Below are positions 15,097-21,293 of a stretch of 21,293 nucleotides of DNA, one piece after another (within the stretch, counting starts at the first letter, position 1; each line of letters starts with the position of its first letter). The notes under the pieces were generated by a model. That model saw only the letters and a program-made list of their open reading frames with translations, was not told where the DNA came from and did not search any database. Both the position numbers and the translations under genes were made by a program. Source of the stretch: Candidatus Daviesbacteria bacterium (GTDB taxonomy: Bacteria; Patescibacteriota; Microgenomatia; Daviesbacterales; UBA10151); contig DOWS01000043.1 in the NCBI GenBank assembly GCA_003519445.1, positions 1 to 21,293 of the forward strand. The letters run 5' to 3'.

Positions 15097-15132
15097 CGTT
15101 CCACCTTTCGGGTGGAACACGCTCGCCACCTT

Positions 15133-15161
15133 TTGACAATTACGGTATTTCCATACATAAT
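15133..15161 (+). promoter_or_regulatory. Strong promoter of the transposase gene (leaderless)
   Basis: Consensus -35 TTGACA (15133-15138), an optimal 17-nt spacer and -10 CATAAT (15156-15161, 5 of 6) end 6 nt before ATG 15168. Transcription should begin at the start codon. A strong promoter is unusual for a transposase, which is normally weakly expressed. Confidence 0.65.
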
Positions 15162-15167
15162 AAATGA

Positions 15168-15839
15168 ATGGCCGATAGGCGCTTTCCTATTGCTACCGGT
15201 GAGTTTTACCATGTGTTCAATCGTGGCGTTGCCAGACAACCGACCTTCTTGTCAAGAAAAGATTATGAACAGGCCATGCTGACTTTATCTTATTATCGCT
15301 TTAAACAGCCCCCTATTAAGCTTTCAAGATTTAAAGAGTTGTCTGTTGACGAAAGAAATAAAATTCTGTCCTATCTTGAGAAAAGTAATGAGGTATTAGT
15401 GAAAATCGTCAGTTTTGTTTTGATGCCGAATCATTTTCATTTCCTCTTGAGACAGGAATTGGATGGTGGTATTTCGACTTTTATTAGCAAGTTTACCAAT
15501 AGCTATACTAAATATTTCAATATCAAAAATAATAGACCGGGTCCTGTATTTGGAGGCGTCTATAAAGCAGTCAGAATTGAGTCGAACGAGCAACTGATAC
15601 ATCTTTCCCGTTATATTCACCTAAATCCGGTGGTATCATATGTTGTTTTGGATAGTCAATTGCTAACCTATCCTTGGTCTTCTTTGCCGGACTTTCTGAA
15701 AACGGGAAAGTCTTTAGTTTGGACAGATCCTGTACTTGGTCAGTTTTCATCCTCGGAAAAATACAAGGAGTTTATCTTGGATCAAGTGGATTATGGCAAG
15801 AAATTAGAACAGATTAAACATCTGATGTTGGAGAGGTAG
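15168..15839 (+). CDS. REP-associated tyrosine transposase (Y1/HUH, IS200-like)
   Basis: The protein has 223 residues, normal for the RAYT group. It is a single-strand DNA transposase that nicks beside hairpins through a 5'-phosphotyrosine. Seen here are the N-terminal FYHVFNRGVARQPTF strand, the HUH metal motif His89-Phe-His91 in LMPNHFHFLL, the nucleophile region SKFTNSYTKYFN (Tyr113 most likely, Tyr116 alternative), PGPVFGGVYKAVRI, and the RAYT-type HLNPVVSYV near 151-159. The frame is intact and the catalytic residues are present, so it may be active. The flanking hairpins and strong promoter support a complete unit. RAYTs are often domesticated single-copy genes, so this need not be a multiplying IS. 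Confidence 0.92.
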   Translation: MADRRFPIATGEFYHVFNRGVARQPTFLSRKDYEQAMLTLSYYRFKQPPIKLSRFKELSVDERNKILSYLEKSNEVLVKIVSFVLMPNHFHFLLRQELDGGISTFISKFTNSYTKYFNIKNNRPGPVFGGVYKAVRIESNEQLIHLSRYIHLNPVVSYVVLDSQLLTYPWSSLPDFLKTGKSLVWTDPVLGQFSSSEKYKEFILDQVDYGKKLEQIKHLMLER

Positions 15840-15879
15840 CGAGACTATTCCACCTTTCGGGTGGAAACGCATTGTCCGT

Positions 15880-15931
15880 TTATCCAACTACCTAAATGAC
15901 TTTGTCCAAAAATTTTTAGGAAGTAAGTAAC
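15880..15931 (+). repeat. 52-bp direct repeat, copy 2
   Basis: This is the second copy of the membrane-protein gene tail (see 15045-15096). Just before it, TCCGTTTAT also matches 15002-15010 of that gene, as if a longer copy had lost an internal segment between TTAT words. The final codons of the minus-strand gene at 15916-16317 lie inside this copy. Confidence 0.85.
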
Positions 15932-16317
15932 TGTGGATTTTGAAATACTTCTTCGGAGATATTAGGTGCGAGTATACCCCTTTGAGTAAATTGTCTGGCA
16001 AACCACACGGAAGCCAGTATTCCTTTCATTGAAGGAGAGCATTGTTGCATTCTGTCTAATAAAATAGCGTCTGCTACCTCTTTAGATGAATGACTTAATG
16101 GTTGTGCCAATGTTGATCTTGCCAGAGTTTGTTCTGCTTCTAAGAGTTTGAGAATTGAAATATCACGCTGGCCAACCAGATGACTTCCTCTCCCTGAATA
16201 GATAAGTTGTAAAACTCTCCATGTTGTATCCCGCAAATATTCAGGATCAAGTTCCTTTACACATTTCTCCAAAGGAATAGAATTATGAATTTCCCCCACC
16301 CTTGCTTCTGTGGTCAT
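15916..16317 (-). CDS. Unknown soluble protein
   Basis: The protein has 133 residues, begins MTTEARVGEIHNS, and is largely helical and charged, without signal peptide or membrane helix. Central features are RVLQLIYSGRGSHLVGQRD, ILKLLEAEQTLARSTL and MKGILASVWFARQ. I do not recognise a family. Its promoter is the best in the window, which supports a real gene. The last residues (QLLTS) and stop are read antisense from the 52-bp repeat copy, so the original C-terminus was probably replaced when that repeat arrived. Confidence 0.6.
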   Translation of the reverse strand: MTTEARVGEIHNSIPLEKCVKELDPEYLRDTTWRVLQLIYSGRGSHLVGQRDISILKLLEAEQTLARSTLAQPLSHSSKEVADAILLDRMQQCSPSMKGILASVWFARQFTQRGILAPNISEEVFQNPQLLTS

Positions 16318-16323
16318 TAATTT

Positions 16324-16352
16324 ATTTTATCACAAAGTAGTCTAATTGTCAA
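16324..16352 (-). promoter_or_regulatory. Near-consensus promoter of the minus-strand unknown gene (leaderless)
   Basis: On the minus strand, TTGACA (16352-16347), a 17-nt spacer ending in TGA, and TAAAAT (16329-16324, 5 of 6) form a -35 plus extended -10 promoter. The box ends 6 nt before the ATG at 16317, so the mRNA should start at the ATG. Confidence 0.65.
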
Positions 16353-16367
16353 TATTATGGGATAGGG

Positions 16368-16586
16368 TTATATTGGTTTGCCGGAGAGGCCGTAGGTTAA
16401 TAAATCACTTACAAAGCCGATTGCCTGGAATGGCCAAGTGAAGACTACTGAAAAAAAATTGGGAGAAAGAAAAGAAAGAGGATGCCATTTGTAATAAATG
16501 GCAAAAAAAGCGGCAAAAATAACGCCAATCATAAAATAAATGGTGGCAATTTTGGTAATAATTTTTTCCTTGTTAAATTTAATCAC
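16368..16586 (-). CDS. Small membrane protein downstream of gyrA
   Basis: The protein has 72 residues from a GTG start that overlaps the gyrA stop by 8 nt (GTGATTAA), so it is coupled to gyrA. A basic head ([12 protein letters not shown]) leads into a helix at about 13-32 ([19 protein letters not shown]), and a second hydrophobic stretch spans about 44-66. I do not recognise a family. The tight link to gyrA suggests a conserved small gene and not a chance frame. Confidence 0.6.
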   Translation of the reverse strand: MIKFNKEKIITKIATIYFMIGVIFAAFFAIYYKWHPLSFLSPNFFSVVFTWPFQAIGFVSDLLTYGLSGKPI

Positions 16587-19029
16587 CAGCTACTCTTTCT
16601 TTACTGGCAACCACGGTTGCCGCAACAACCTTTTCCCCCACCCGGACTCTCATTAAAATAACCCCTTGGGTTTGCCTTTGCAAAGTCGGCACTTGCTTCA
16701 GGTCCATTTTAATAAGCTGGCCTTTGGTTGAGGTTAAAACCAAAGTATCGGTATTTTTGTTAACAACCTGGGTGGTGACAATACGGCCGGTTTTAGCTGT
16801 TACCTGGGCAGCTTTTACACCTTGTCCGCCCCTGCCCTGTTTGCTCCAGGAGGAAAATAGAGTTTTTTTACCCAGACCGTTTTCCATAATAACGAGGAGC
16901 GCATCATCTTCGTTTTCAACTATATTTATTGATACAACCTCATCATCTTTGGAAAGCCTGATTCCCCGTACACCGGAGGTATCCCTATGGGTAGGTTTTA
17001 CCTGCGTTTCCGAAAAACGGATGGATTTTCCCTGCCTTGAAACAATAATTAAATCGTCTTTGCCGGAAGTCGGGCAAACCCAACCCAGTTCATCTTTCGG
17101 ATCAAGTTTGATAGCTACCAATCCGTTTTTGCGGATATTGGCATATTCTTCTAGGCTGGTTTTCTTAACAGTGCCTTTTTGGGTACACATGAAGAAATAT
17201 TTGGCGCTCTCGCCTTTTTGACGGGTGGTTAAATTAGCAGTAACCTTTTCCCCTTGTTCAACATTTATCAAGTTGACAATGGCCTGGCCTTTGGCAGCCC
17301 GTTGGGTTTCCGGGATTTCCCAAACTTTAATCTGGAATACCCTGCCTTTATCTGTAAAGAACAAAATATTGTCATGGGTTTGGGTGTAAAAAATATGTGA
17401 TACGGCATCGGTTTCCTTGGTAGAAATGCCCATTACTCCTTTGCCGCCTCGTTGTTGAGTCCGGAAAGACATAGGAGATTGCCGTTTGACATAACCTCCT
17501 TCTGTGATTGTAGCAATTGTTACTTCATTTGCTACCAAATCTTCCTCATTAAATTCCCCTATTTTTTGTTTATAAATCCGGGTGCGTCTGTCATCCCCGT
17601 ACCGTTCTTTAATTTTTGTAAGCTCATCTTTAATAACTTTTAAAATTTTTTCCGGATGGGCTAATAAATCTTCGAGATATGCAATGGTTTCCCTGACCAT
17701 TTTTAGTTCGTCTTCTATTTTTTGCCGCTCCAAAGCTGCTAAACGGCGCAGCTGCATGTCCAAAATAGCCACTGCCTGAATTTCTGTTAGCTTGAATTTA
17801 GCCATTAAATTAACTTTTGCCGTATCGGCATCCTTACTTTTTTTAATGGTTTCAATAACCGCGTCAATATTATCTACGGCAATTTTTAATCCTTCCAAAA
17901 TATGTTCTCGAGCTCTGGCTTCTCTAAGTTCAAATTCAGACCGTTTGCGTACAATCACTTGCCTGTGAGTAATAAACTCTTCCAAAACCCGCTTGAGAGT
18001 TAAAAGATGCGGTACTCCGTCAGACAGGGCCACCAGATTAACATTAAAAACAGATTGCATGGCAGTATGTTTGTAAAGATTGTTTAAAATAGATTGGGGT
18101 TTGGCATCTCTTTTTAAGTCAAAAACAATCCGTACCATTTGTTTTCTATCAGATTCGTCCCGCAAATCAGCAATACCTTCCAGTTTTTTATCTTTGACCA
18201 TGTCGGCAATGCGGGTAATCAAAACAGCTTTATTAACCTGGTATGGCAGTTCTGACACAATAATCTGCATCTTGCCTGCTGGCATCTCATCAATTTCAGC
18301 CTTGGCCCGCATAACTATCCTTCCTTTGCCGGTAGCATAGGCTGCCAGGATTTCCGATTGGTCATAAATAGAAGCGCCGGTTGGAAAATCAGGGCCTTTA
18401 ATAAACTGGATAAGGTCTTCAACAGTGGCAGCAGGATGTTCTATTAAATGAATTAAGCCGTTGCAGACTTCCCCCAAATTATGGGGCGGGATTTGGGTGG
18501 CCATGCCAACAGCAATGCCGGAAGCTCCATTTAACAACAAATTGGGAATAACAGAAGGTAATAAAACAGGTTCTTTGGTGGTGCTGGAATAGTTATCAAT
18601 AAAGTTAACTGTTTCTTTTTGGATGTCGCGAAGCAGTTCTTCGGAAATGGCAGACAAACGGGCTTCTGTGTAACGCATGGCAGCCGGAGAGTCCCCGTCT
18701 ATAGATCCAAAATTTCCCTGTCCGTCTACCAGCATATATCTCATGGAAAAATTCTGGGCCATCCGTACCATGGCTTCATAAATTGGAGCATCTCCATGAG
18801 GATGAAGATTTTTCATTACTTCACCAACAACTGCGGCGGATTTTTGGTATCTGGAGGTATGATGCAAGCCTTGCTCATGCATGGCAAAAATAATGCGCCG
18901 CTGGACAGGTTTTAGGCCGTCGCGGACATCAGGTAGCGCCCGGGAAACTATAACAGACATGGCATAGTCCAAGTAAGAGCGTTTCATCTCATCAACTATG
19001 GGTGTTGGTTCAATTTTTCCTATATTCAT
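16579..19029 (-). CDS. gyrA: DNA gyrase subunit A
   Basis: This is the breakage-reunion subunit of the type II topoisomerase that introduces negative supercoils. From ATG 19029 it has 816 residues. An in-frame ATG at 19065 would add 12, but the predicted transcript starts at about 19062. Seen in order are the family N-terminus ([20 protein letters not shown]), catalytic Tyr120 in [11 protein letters not shown], the coiled-coil tower (about 350-480) and the C-terminal beta-pinwheel. The pinwheel holds a GyrA box QQRGGKG (524-530; consensus QRRGGKG), so this is GyrA and not ParC. In the quinolone region ([12 protein letters not shown]), the residue matching E. coli Ser83 is Ala81 and Asp87 is Glu85. 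gyrB is not in the window. Confidence 0.95.
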   Translation of the reverse strand: MNIGKIEPTPIVDEMKRSYLDYAMSVIVSRALPDVRDGLKPVQRRIIFAMHEQGLHHTSRYQKSAAVVGEVMKNLHPHGDAPIYEAMVRMAQNFSMRYMLVDGQGNFGSIDGDSPAAMRYTEARLSAISEELLRDIQKETVNFIDNYSSTTKEPVLLPSVIPNLLLNGASGIAVGMATQIPPHNLGEVCNGLIHLIEHPAATVEDLIQFIKGPDFPTGASIYDQSEILAAYATGKGRIVMRAKAEIDEMPAGKMQIIVSELPYQVNKAVLITRIADMVKDKKLEGIADLRDESDRKQMVRIVFDLKRDAKPQSILNNLYKHTAMQSVFNVNLVALSDGVPHLLTLKRVLEEFITHRQVIVRKRSEFELREARAREHILEGLKIAVDNIDAVIETIKKSKDADTAKVNLMAKFKLTEIQAVAILDMQLRRLAALERQKIEDELKMVRETIAYLEDLLAHPEKILKVIKDELTKIKERYGDDRRTRIYKQKIGEFNEEDLVANEVTIATITEGGYVKRQSPMSFRTQQRGGKGVMGISTKETDAVSHIFYTQTHDNILFFTDKGRVFQIKVWEIPETQRAAKGQAIVNLINVEQGEKVTANLTTRQKGESAKYFFMCTQKGTVKKTSLEEYANIRKNGLVAIKLDPKDELGWVCPTSGKDDLIIVSRQGKSIRFSETQVKPTHRDTSGVRGIRLSKDDEVVSINIVENEDDALLVIMENGLGKKTLFSSWSKQGRGGQGVKAAQVTAKTGRIVTTQVVNKNTDTLVLTSTKGQLIKMDLKQVPTLQRQTQGVILMRVRVGEKVVAATVVASKERVAGD

Positions 19030-19068
19030 TGGGAATTCAAATAAAACAGGGCTTAATGCCCACATATA

Positions 19069-19077
19069 ATTATAGCA
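19069..19077 (-). promoter_or_regulatory. Extended -10 promoter of gyrA
   Basis: On the minus strand, TGC precedes a perfect TATAAT (19074-19069), predicting a start near 19062. This leaves about 33 nt of leader before ATG 19029, including a small hairpin (GGGC and GCCC around a 5-nt loop, 19049-19061). The upstream ATG at 19065 lies only 3 nt after the box, too close to be transcribed in full. Confidence 0.5.
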
Positions 19078-19094
19078 AATTGGAGCTTAAAAAA

Positions 19095-19616
19095 CTAGGG
19101 TGAAACTGGAACTGGAGAAGGATTACCAACAGGTATTTGCCTTACCCGGAATGGGCGTGCAATATAGCTTATCTTTTTAAGAGGATAAACTCGTGTATGT
19201 AAACCCCAATCACATGCAATTAAAGCATTTCCAAATATTATAATGTGTTCGGCAGCTAATAATTCTCGATCCGAATCTATAGCATGAAGTAATACTTCCA
19301 TGCCCTGCCAACCCGAATAGGCACTTCTCAAAAAACCCCATCTTAAACTTTGTGGTCTTTTTGAAGGCTCTAAAAGTGTGATATCAACTCCTTCACATTC
19401 AAGCCAGTATCCTGCTAGTTGAAAAGTACCCTCTTCGCTGGGTGTTCCATGCATATCTATTTGTCCATTCGGTTGCAATACTGCAGAAGAGCCACCACGA
19501 ACGATTCGATCGAAATATGAATAGGGTGTGATTGGTTCTGTTTTATGAAGAACAATTCCATGACTACTATTTCTCAAAACTATAACAGGCCTTTCTGATT
19601 TTCTTAATTGTTCCAT
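19095..19616 (-). CDS. Unknown soluble protein upstream of gyrA
   Basis: I do not recognise this protein. From ATG 19616 it has 173 residues (MEQLRKSERPVIVLRNSS), with features such as LRWGFLRSAYSGWQGMEV, HIIIFGNALIACDWG and a C-terminal GNPSPVPVSP. It looks like a mixed alpha/beta soluble protein without signal peptide. The frame can be opened from a GTG at 19664, but a perfect extended -10 (TGG TATAAT) lies inside that extension, exactly 6 nt before ATG 19616, so the shorter form is preferred. It lies 65 nt upstream of gyrA, which has its own promoter. Confidence 0.6.
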   Translation of the reverse strand: MEQLRKSERPVIVLRNSSHGIVLHKTEPITPYSYFDRIVRGGSSAVLQPNGQIDMHGTPSEEGTFQLAGYWLECEGVDITLLEPSKRPQSLRWGFLRSAYSGWQGMEVLLHAIDSDRELLAAEHIIIFGNALIACDWGLHTRVYPLKKISYIARPFRVRQIPVGNPSPVPVSP

Positions 19617-19622
19617 GGCTGG

Positions 19623-19631
19623 ATTATACCA
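19623..19631 (-). promoter_or_regulatory. Perfect extended -10 promoter deciding the start of the upstream-of-gyrA gene
   Basis: On the minus strand, TGG precedes TATAAT (19628-19623), ending 6 nt before ATG 19616. The region where a -35 would lie is covered by the inverted repeat at 19630-19657. Confidence 0.6.
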
Positions 19632-19657
19632 CAAACTATGTATGGGTATAGTTTGTG
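19630..19657. promoter_or_regulatory. Inverted repeat, likely operator of the minus-strand gene
   Basis: CACAAACTAT at 19630-19639 and its exact complement ATAGTTTGTG at 19648-19657 form 10-bp arms around an 8-bp spacer. The repeat sits against the extended -10 and over the -35 position of the gene starting at 19616, the classic place for a repressor site. A dimeric helix-turn-helix binder is the simplest reading (inference). Confidence 0.6.
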
Positions 19658-19667
19658 CGGACACCTC

Positions 19668-19715
19668 TAAGGTGTCAAGCTAAAGATAATATAAGGTGTC
19701 AAGCTAAAGATAATA
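19668..19715. repeat. Perfect 24-bp tandem duplication in the divergent region
   Basis: Two exact copies of a 24-bp unit containing GGTGTCAAGC and TAAAGATAAT lie end to end between the divergent promoters. A small hairpin (ACACCT, loop CTA, AGGTGT) spans 19661-19675 and shares the GGTGT word. Each unit holds one possible protein site; a recent duplication is also possible. Confidence 0.85.
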
Positions 19716-19795
19716 AATTTAAGCTGGTGGGACATCACCTGGGGGGTGGATTACGCAGGCACCTAGGGAAATTACGCTTTTGAAGTTAAATCGGT

Positions 19796-19801
19796 TATAA
19801 T
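19796..19801 (+). promoter_or_regulatory. -10 box of ddl (leaderless)
   Basis: A perfect TATAAT ends 6 nt before the ddl ATG at 19808. The -35 region is weak. Transcription should begin at the start codon. Confidence 0.55.
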
Positions 19802-19807
19802 CTACCC

Positions 19808-20938
19808 ATGCAGAAAAAATTAAAGGTTGGGTTGTTTTTTGGAGGAAGAAGTGTTGAACATGAGGTGTCGGTTATTACCGCCTTGCAGGCATATGAAAAT
19901 CTGGACAAAAATAAATATGAAGTTATACCTGTTTATGTTAGTAAATCCGGAGATTTTTATACATCAAACAAATTTTTGGAGTTAAAAAAATATAAAGATA
20001 TAGATTCTTTGATTTTGCAAGCTTCTAAAGTAACTTTTGTTAAAGGCGGTTTACAGACTTTAGGATTTTGGCCAAAATTTGTCTCACTTGATGTGGCCTT
20101 CCCTTTATTTCACGGGTCATTTGGAGAGGATGGATCTTTTCAGGGCTTGCTGGAAATAATGCAAATTCCGTATGTTGGTTTTGGGGTGTTGGGATCTGCT
20201 GTTTCTATGGATAAAGTTTTATCAAAATTAGTTTTTCAGGCTCTGGACTTGCCAATTGGTAAATATGTGGCCATAAAGCGCGGGCAAAAAATAGATTCTA
20301 AAGATTTAAAATTTCCGGTCATAGTTAAACCGGCTACAGTTGGCTCCAGCATAGGCATTAATAAAGTGGATAATCCCGATGATCTGGAATTTTATGTAGA
20401 AGTTGCAGGGACATATTCCGAGAAAATTTTAATAGAGGAAGCGTTTGAAAATTGTATTGAAGTCAATTGTTCTGCCTTGGGTTATGAAGATGTAAAGGTA
20501 TCTGTTTGTGAACAACCCATTGCATCAGCAGCCTTTTTAAGTTTTGAGGATAAATATCAAAAGGGCAGCATGAAATCTATGTCTAGAGTGATCCCTGCTC
20601 CTATCAGCCAGAGGCTGACTAAAGAAATTCAGGAAACTACTTTGAAAATATTTAAAGCTCTTGATGGATGCGGGGTGGCGCGGGTGGATTTTTTTGTGGA
20701 TCCAAAACAAGAAAGGTTCTGGGTTAATGAAGTTAACTCTCCTCCCGGGTCCTTGGCTTATTATTTATGGGAAAAATCCGGCATAAAATTTCCCAAACTT
20801 TTGGATATGTTAATTGAGTTTGGTTTAAAGCGAAGTGAAGACCAAAAAAAGACTACCTATGCTTTTGAGAGCGGCCTCCTCTCCCAAATGTCAAAAAAAG
20901 GCCTGCCTGCCGGCAGGCAGGGCGGATTAAAAAGTTAA
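19808..20938 (+). CDS. ddl: D-alanine--D-alanine ligase
   Basis: This ATP-grasp ligase joins two D-alanines for the peptidoglycan precursor, in the cytoplasm. It has 376 residues. Seen are GGRSVEHEVS with Glu17, HGSFGEDGSFQG (102-113), Lys174 in VIVKPATVGSSIG, Lys249-Tyr250 in FEDKYQKGS (matching E. coli DdlB Lys215/Tyr216, which fits D-Ala over D-lactate), Asp294 in ARVDFFVD, and the metal ligands Glu308 and Asn310 in NEVNSPPGSLAYYLW, where most Ddl proteins have NEINTxPG. The C-terminal 30 residues after FGLKRSEDQ are unusual; they include LPAGRQGG, encoded by a perfect 20-bp palindrome, and look like an added tail. Its stop overlaps that of the convergent gene. Confidence 0.95.
   Translation: MQKKLKVGLFFGGRSVEHEVSVITALQAYENLDKNKYEVIPVYVSKSGDFYTSNKFLELKKYKDIDSLILQASKVTFVKGGLQTLGFWPKFVSLDVAFPLFHGSFGEDGSFQGLLEIMQIPYVGFGVLGSAVSMDKVLSKLVFQALDLPIGKYVAIKRGQKIDSKDLKFPVIVKPATVGSSIGINKVDNPDDLEFYVEVAGTYSEKILIEEAFENCIEVNCSALGYEDVKVSVCEQPIASAAFLSFEDKYQKGSMKSMSRVIPAPISQRLTKEIQETTLKIFKALDGCGVARVDFFVDPKQERFWVNEVNSPPGSLAYYLWEKSGIKFPKLLDMLIEFGLKRSEDQKKTTYAFESGLLSQMSKKGLPAGRQGGLKS
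20902..20921. repeat. Perfect 20-bp GC-rich palindrome in the ddl tail
   Basis: CCTGCCTGCC is followed directly by its exact reverse complement. In the ddl frame it encodes LPAGRQ with part of the flanking glycines, giving GLPAGRQGG. It is far more GC-rich than its surroundings. From memory, LPAGRQG tails recur in proteins from uncultured bacteria, which suggests a dispersed palindrome. It could also form a hairpin between the convergent genes, but no T-run follows. Confidence 0.85.
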
Positions 20939-21293
20939 TTCGTGGAAAATACCTCGTAAGAAAGTTTTACAACAAGAATATCATTCCATTTACCTGCAAA
21001 AGTCTGCTCCCAAGTTACTAGTCTAGAATCTGCGGCTATCCTAGTAATTCCACGACTGGTAGTTAACCAGGCGTCTGGATTTTTTCTTAACACATCAAAG
21101 AGTGCTAACAAGTATGTTCCGTGTAAAAAATCCGCAGTACTAAATGTTTCTAATAGCGGAAAGGGTCGTAGAATACCACCGTTATAATCAGAGGCATCAA
21201 ATCTTACTATTCTTTGGGTAGCCTCAATTAATCGGCCAAGAGCGCCGGCATTCCGGTAGACTCGTTCCCCGGAAGGTAGTGTTGGTGACAAAT
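20935..21293 (-). CDS. Unknown protein, 5'-truncated by the window edge
   Basis: The C-terminal 118 or more residues of a minus-strand gene are present; the frame is open to the window edge and the real start lies outside. Features are EATQRIVRFDASDYNGGIL, LETFSTADFLHGTYLLALFDVL and WEQTFAGKWNDILVVKLSYEVF. There is no signal or membrane segment in the visible part. I do not recognise a family. It converges on ddl, and the palindromic TTAA at 20935-20938 serves as part of both stop codons. Confidence 0.55.
   Translation of the reverse strand, partial: LSPTLPSGERVYRNAGALGRLIEATQRIVRFDASDYNGGILRPFPLLETFSTADFLHGTYLLALFDVLRKNPDAWLTTSRGITRIAADSRLVTWEQTFAGKWNDILVVKLSYEVFSTN

Larger units (their letters stand above)
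15098..15866 (+). mobile_element. REP-associated transposase unit with flanking hairpins
   Basis: A Y1/HUH transposase gene is bracketed by two near-identical stem-loops. The left one has the 8-bp stem GTTCCACC/GGTGGAAC with loop TTTCG at 15098-15118. The right one has the 7-bp stem TTCCACC/GGTGGAA with the same loop at 15848-15866. ACGC follows both, so they are direct repeats. Subterminal hairpins recognised by a single-stranded HUH transposase are the hallmark of IS200/IS605 elements and RAYT/REP systems. Exact cleavage sites are not determined. Copies of a 52-bp gene tail lie outside both hairpins. Confidence 0.7.

Noticed and set aside
15098..15118. Intrinsic terminator of the small membrane protein gene
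   Set aside because: No T-run follows the stem, and a near-identical hairpin lies on the other side of the transposase, so a transposon-end role fits better, though termination is not excluded.
19617..19664. Upstream extension of the unknown gene to a GTG at 19664
   Set aside because: A perfect extended -10 box lies within the extension, 6 nt before ATG 19616, so the extension would not be transcribed.
1..21293. CRISPR array, tRNA or rRNA
   Set aside because: No regularly spaced repeats and no TTCGAATC-type T-loop with acceptor pairing were found on reading through; a dedicated tRNA scan was not possible.

Overview
The window looks like a chromosomal stretch of an ultra-small uncultured bacterium of the Candidate Phyla Radiation (Patescibacteria), most likely the Microgenomates side. 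This is an inference from gene style, because no rRNA or tRNA was found. The supporting signs are an AT-rich background, very tight gene packing, scarcity of Shine-Dalgarno sequences, small membrane proteins, cohesin/dockerin surface proteins with Ser/Pro linkers, and a palindrome in the ddl tail that reads LPAGRQG. TGA acts as a normal stop codon: several genes end with it, including ATGA overlaps.

Layout. 1-3441 (+): a membrane-anchored protein with a Cys-rich tail, then yebC-ruvC (20-nt overlap) and a polytopic membrane protein. 3442-4147: a 706-bp gap ending in a promoter with a two-copy operator-like repeat. 4148-6001 (+): an intact Xer-type tyrosine recombinase, a nuclease-like ORF split by one in-frame TGA, and the C-terminal fragment of a second recombinase. 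6035-11033 (+): five consecutive secreted or membrane-anchored proteins carrying cohesin and/or dockerin modules. 11030-11722: a decayed third recombinase, coupled to the last cohesin gene. 11725-14498: a small membrane protein and a Ca2+-type P-type ATPase with a 4-nt overlap. 14549-15095: a coiled-coil protein and a small membrane protein. 15098-15866: a REP-associated (Y1/HUH) transposase between two near-identical hairpins, outside which lie two copies of the same 52-bp gene tail. 15916-19616 (-): an unknown protein, a small membrane protein, gyrA and another unknown protein. 19617-19807: a divergent control region with an inverted repeat and a perfect 24-bp tandem repeat. 19808-20938 (+): ddl, converging on a partial unknown gene at the window end.

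How it fits together. The core genes serve recombination and DNA topology (ruvC, gyrA), a probable regulator (yebC) and peptidoglycan precursor synthesis (ddl). The accessory centre is a cohesin/dockerin set: two anchored cohesins, two cohesin+dockerin proteins and one dockerin protein carrying an unknown GC-rich domain. No glycoside hydrolase is visible. Together they could form a cell-surface assembly, a miniature non-cellulolytic scaffold. The set is bracketed by recombinase genes, two of which are broken.

Two cross-cutting patterns stand out. First, at eight gene starts a -10 box, often of extended TGn type, ends exactly 6 or 7 nt before the ATG, which implies leaderless mRNAs. Second, two genes carry short tandem repeats whose unit (8 bp in yebC, 7 bp in a cohesin signal peptide) is not a multiple of three, so copy-number change would shift the frame.
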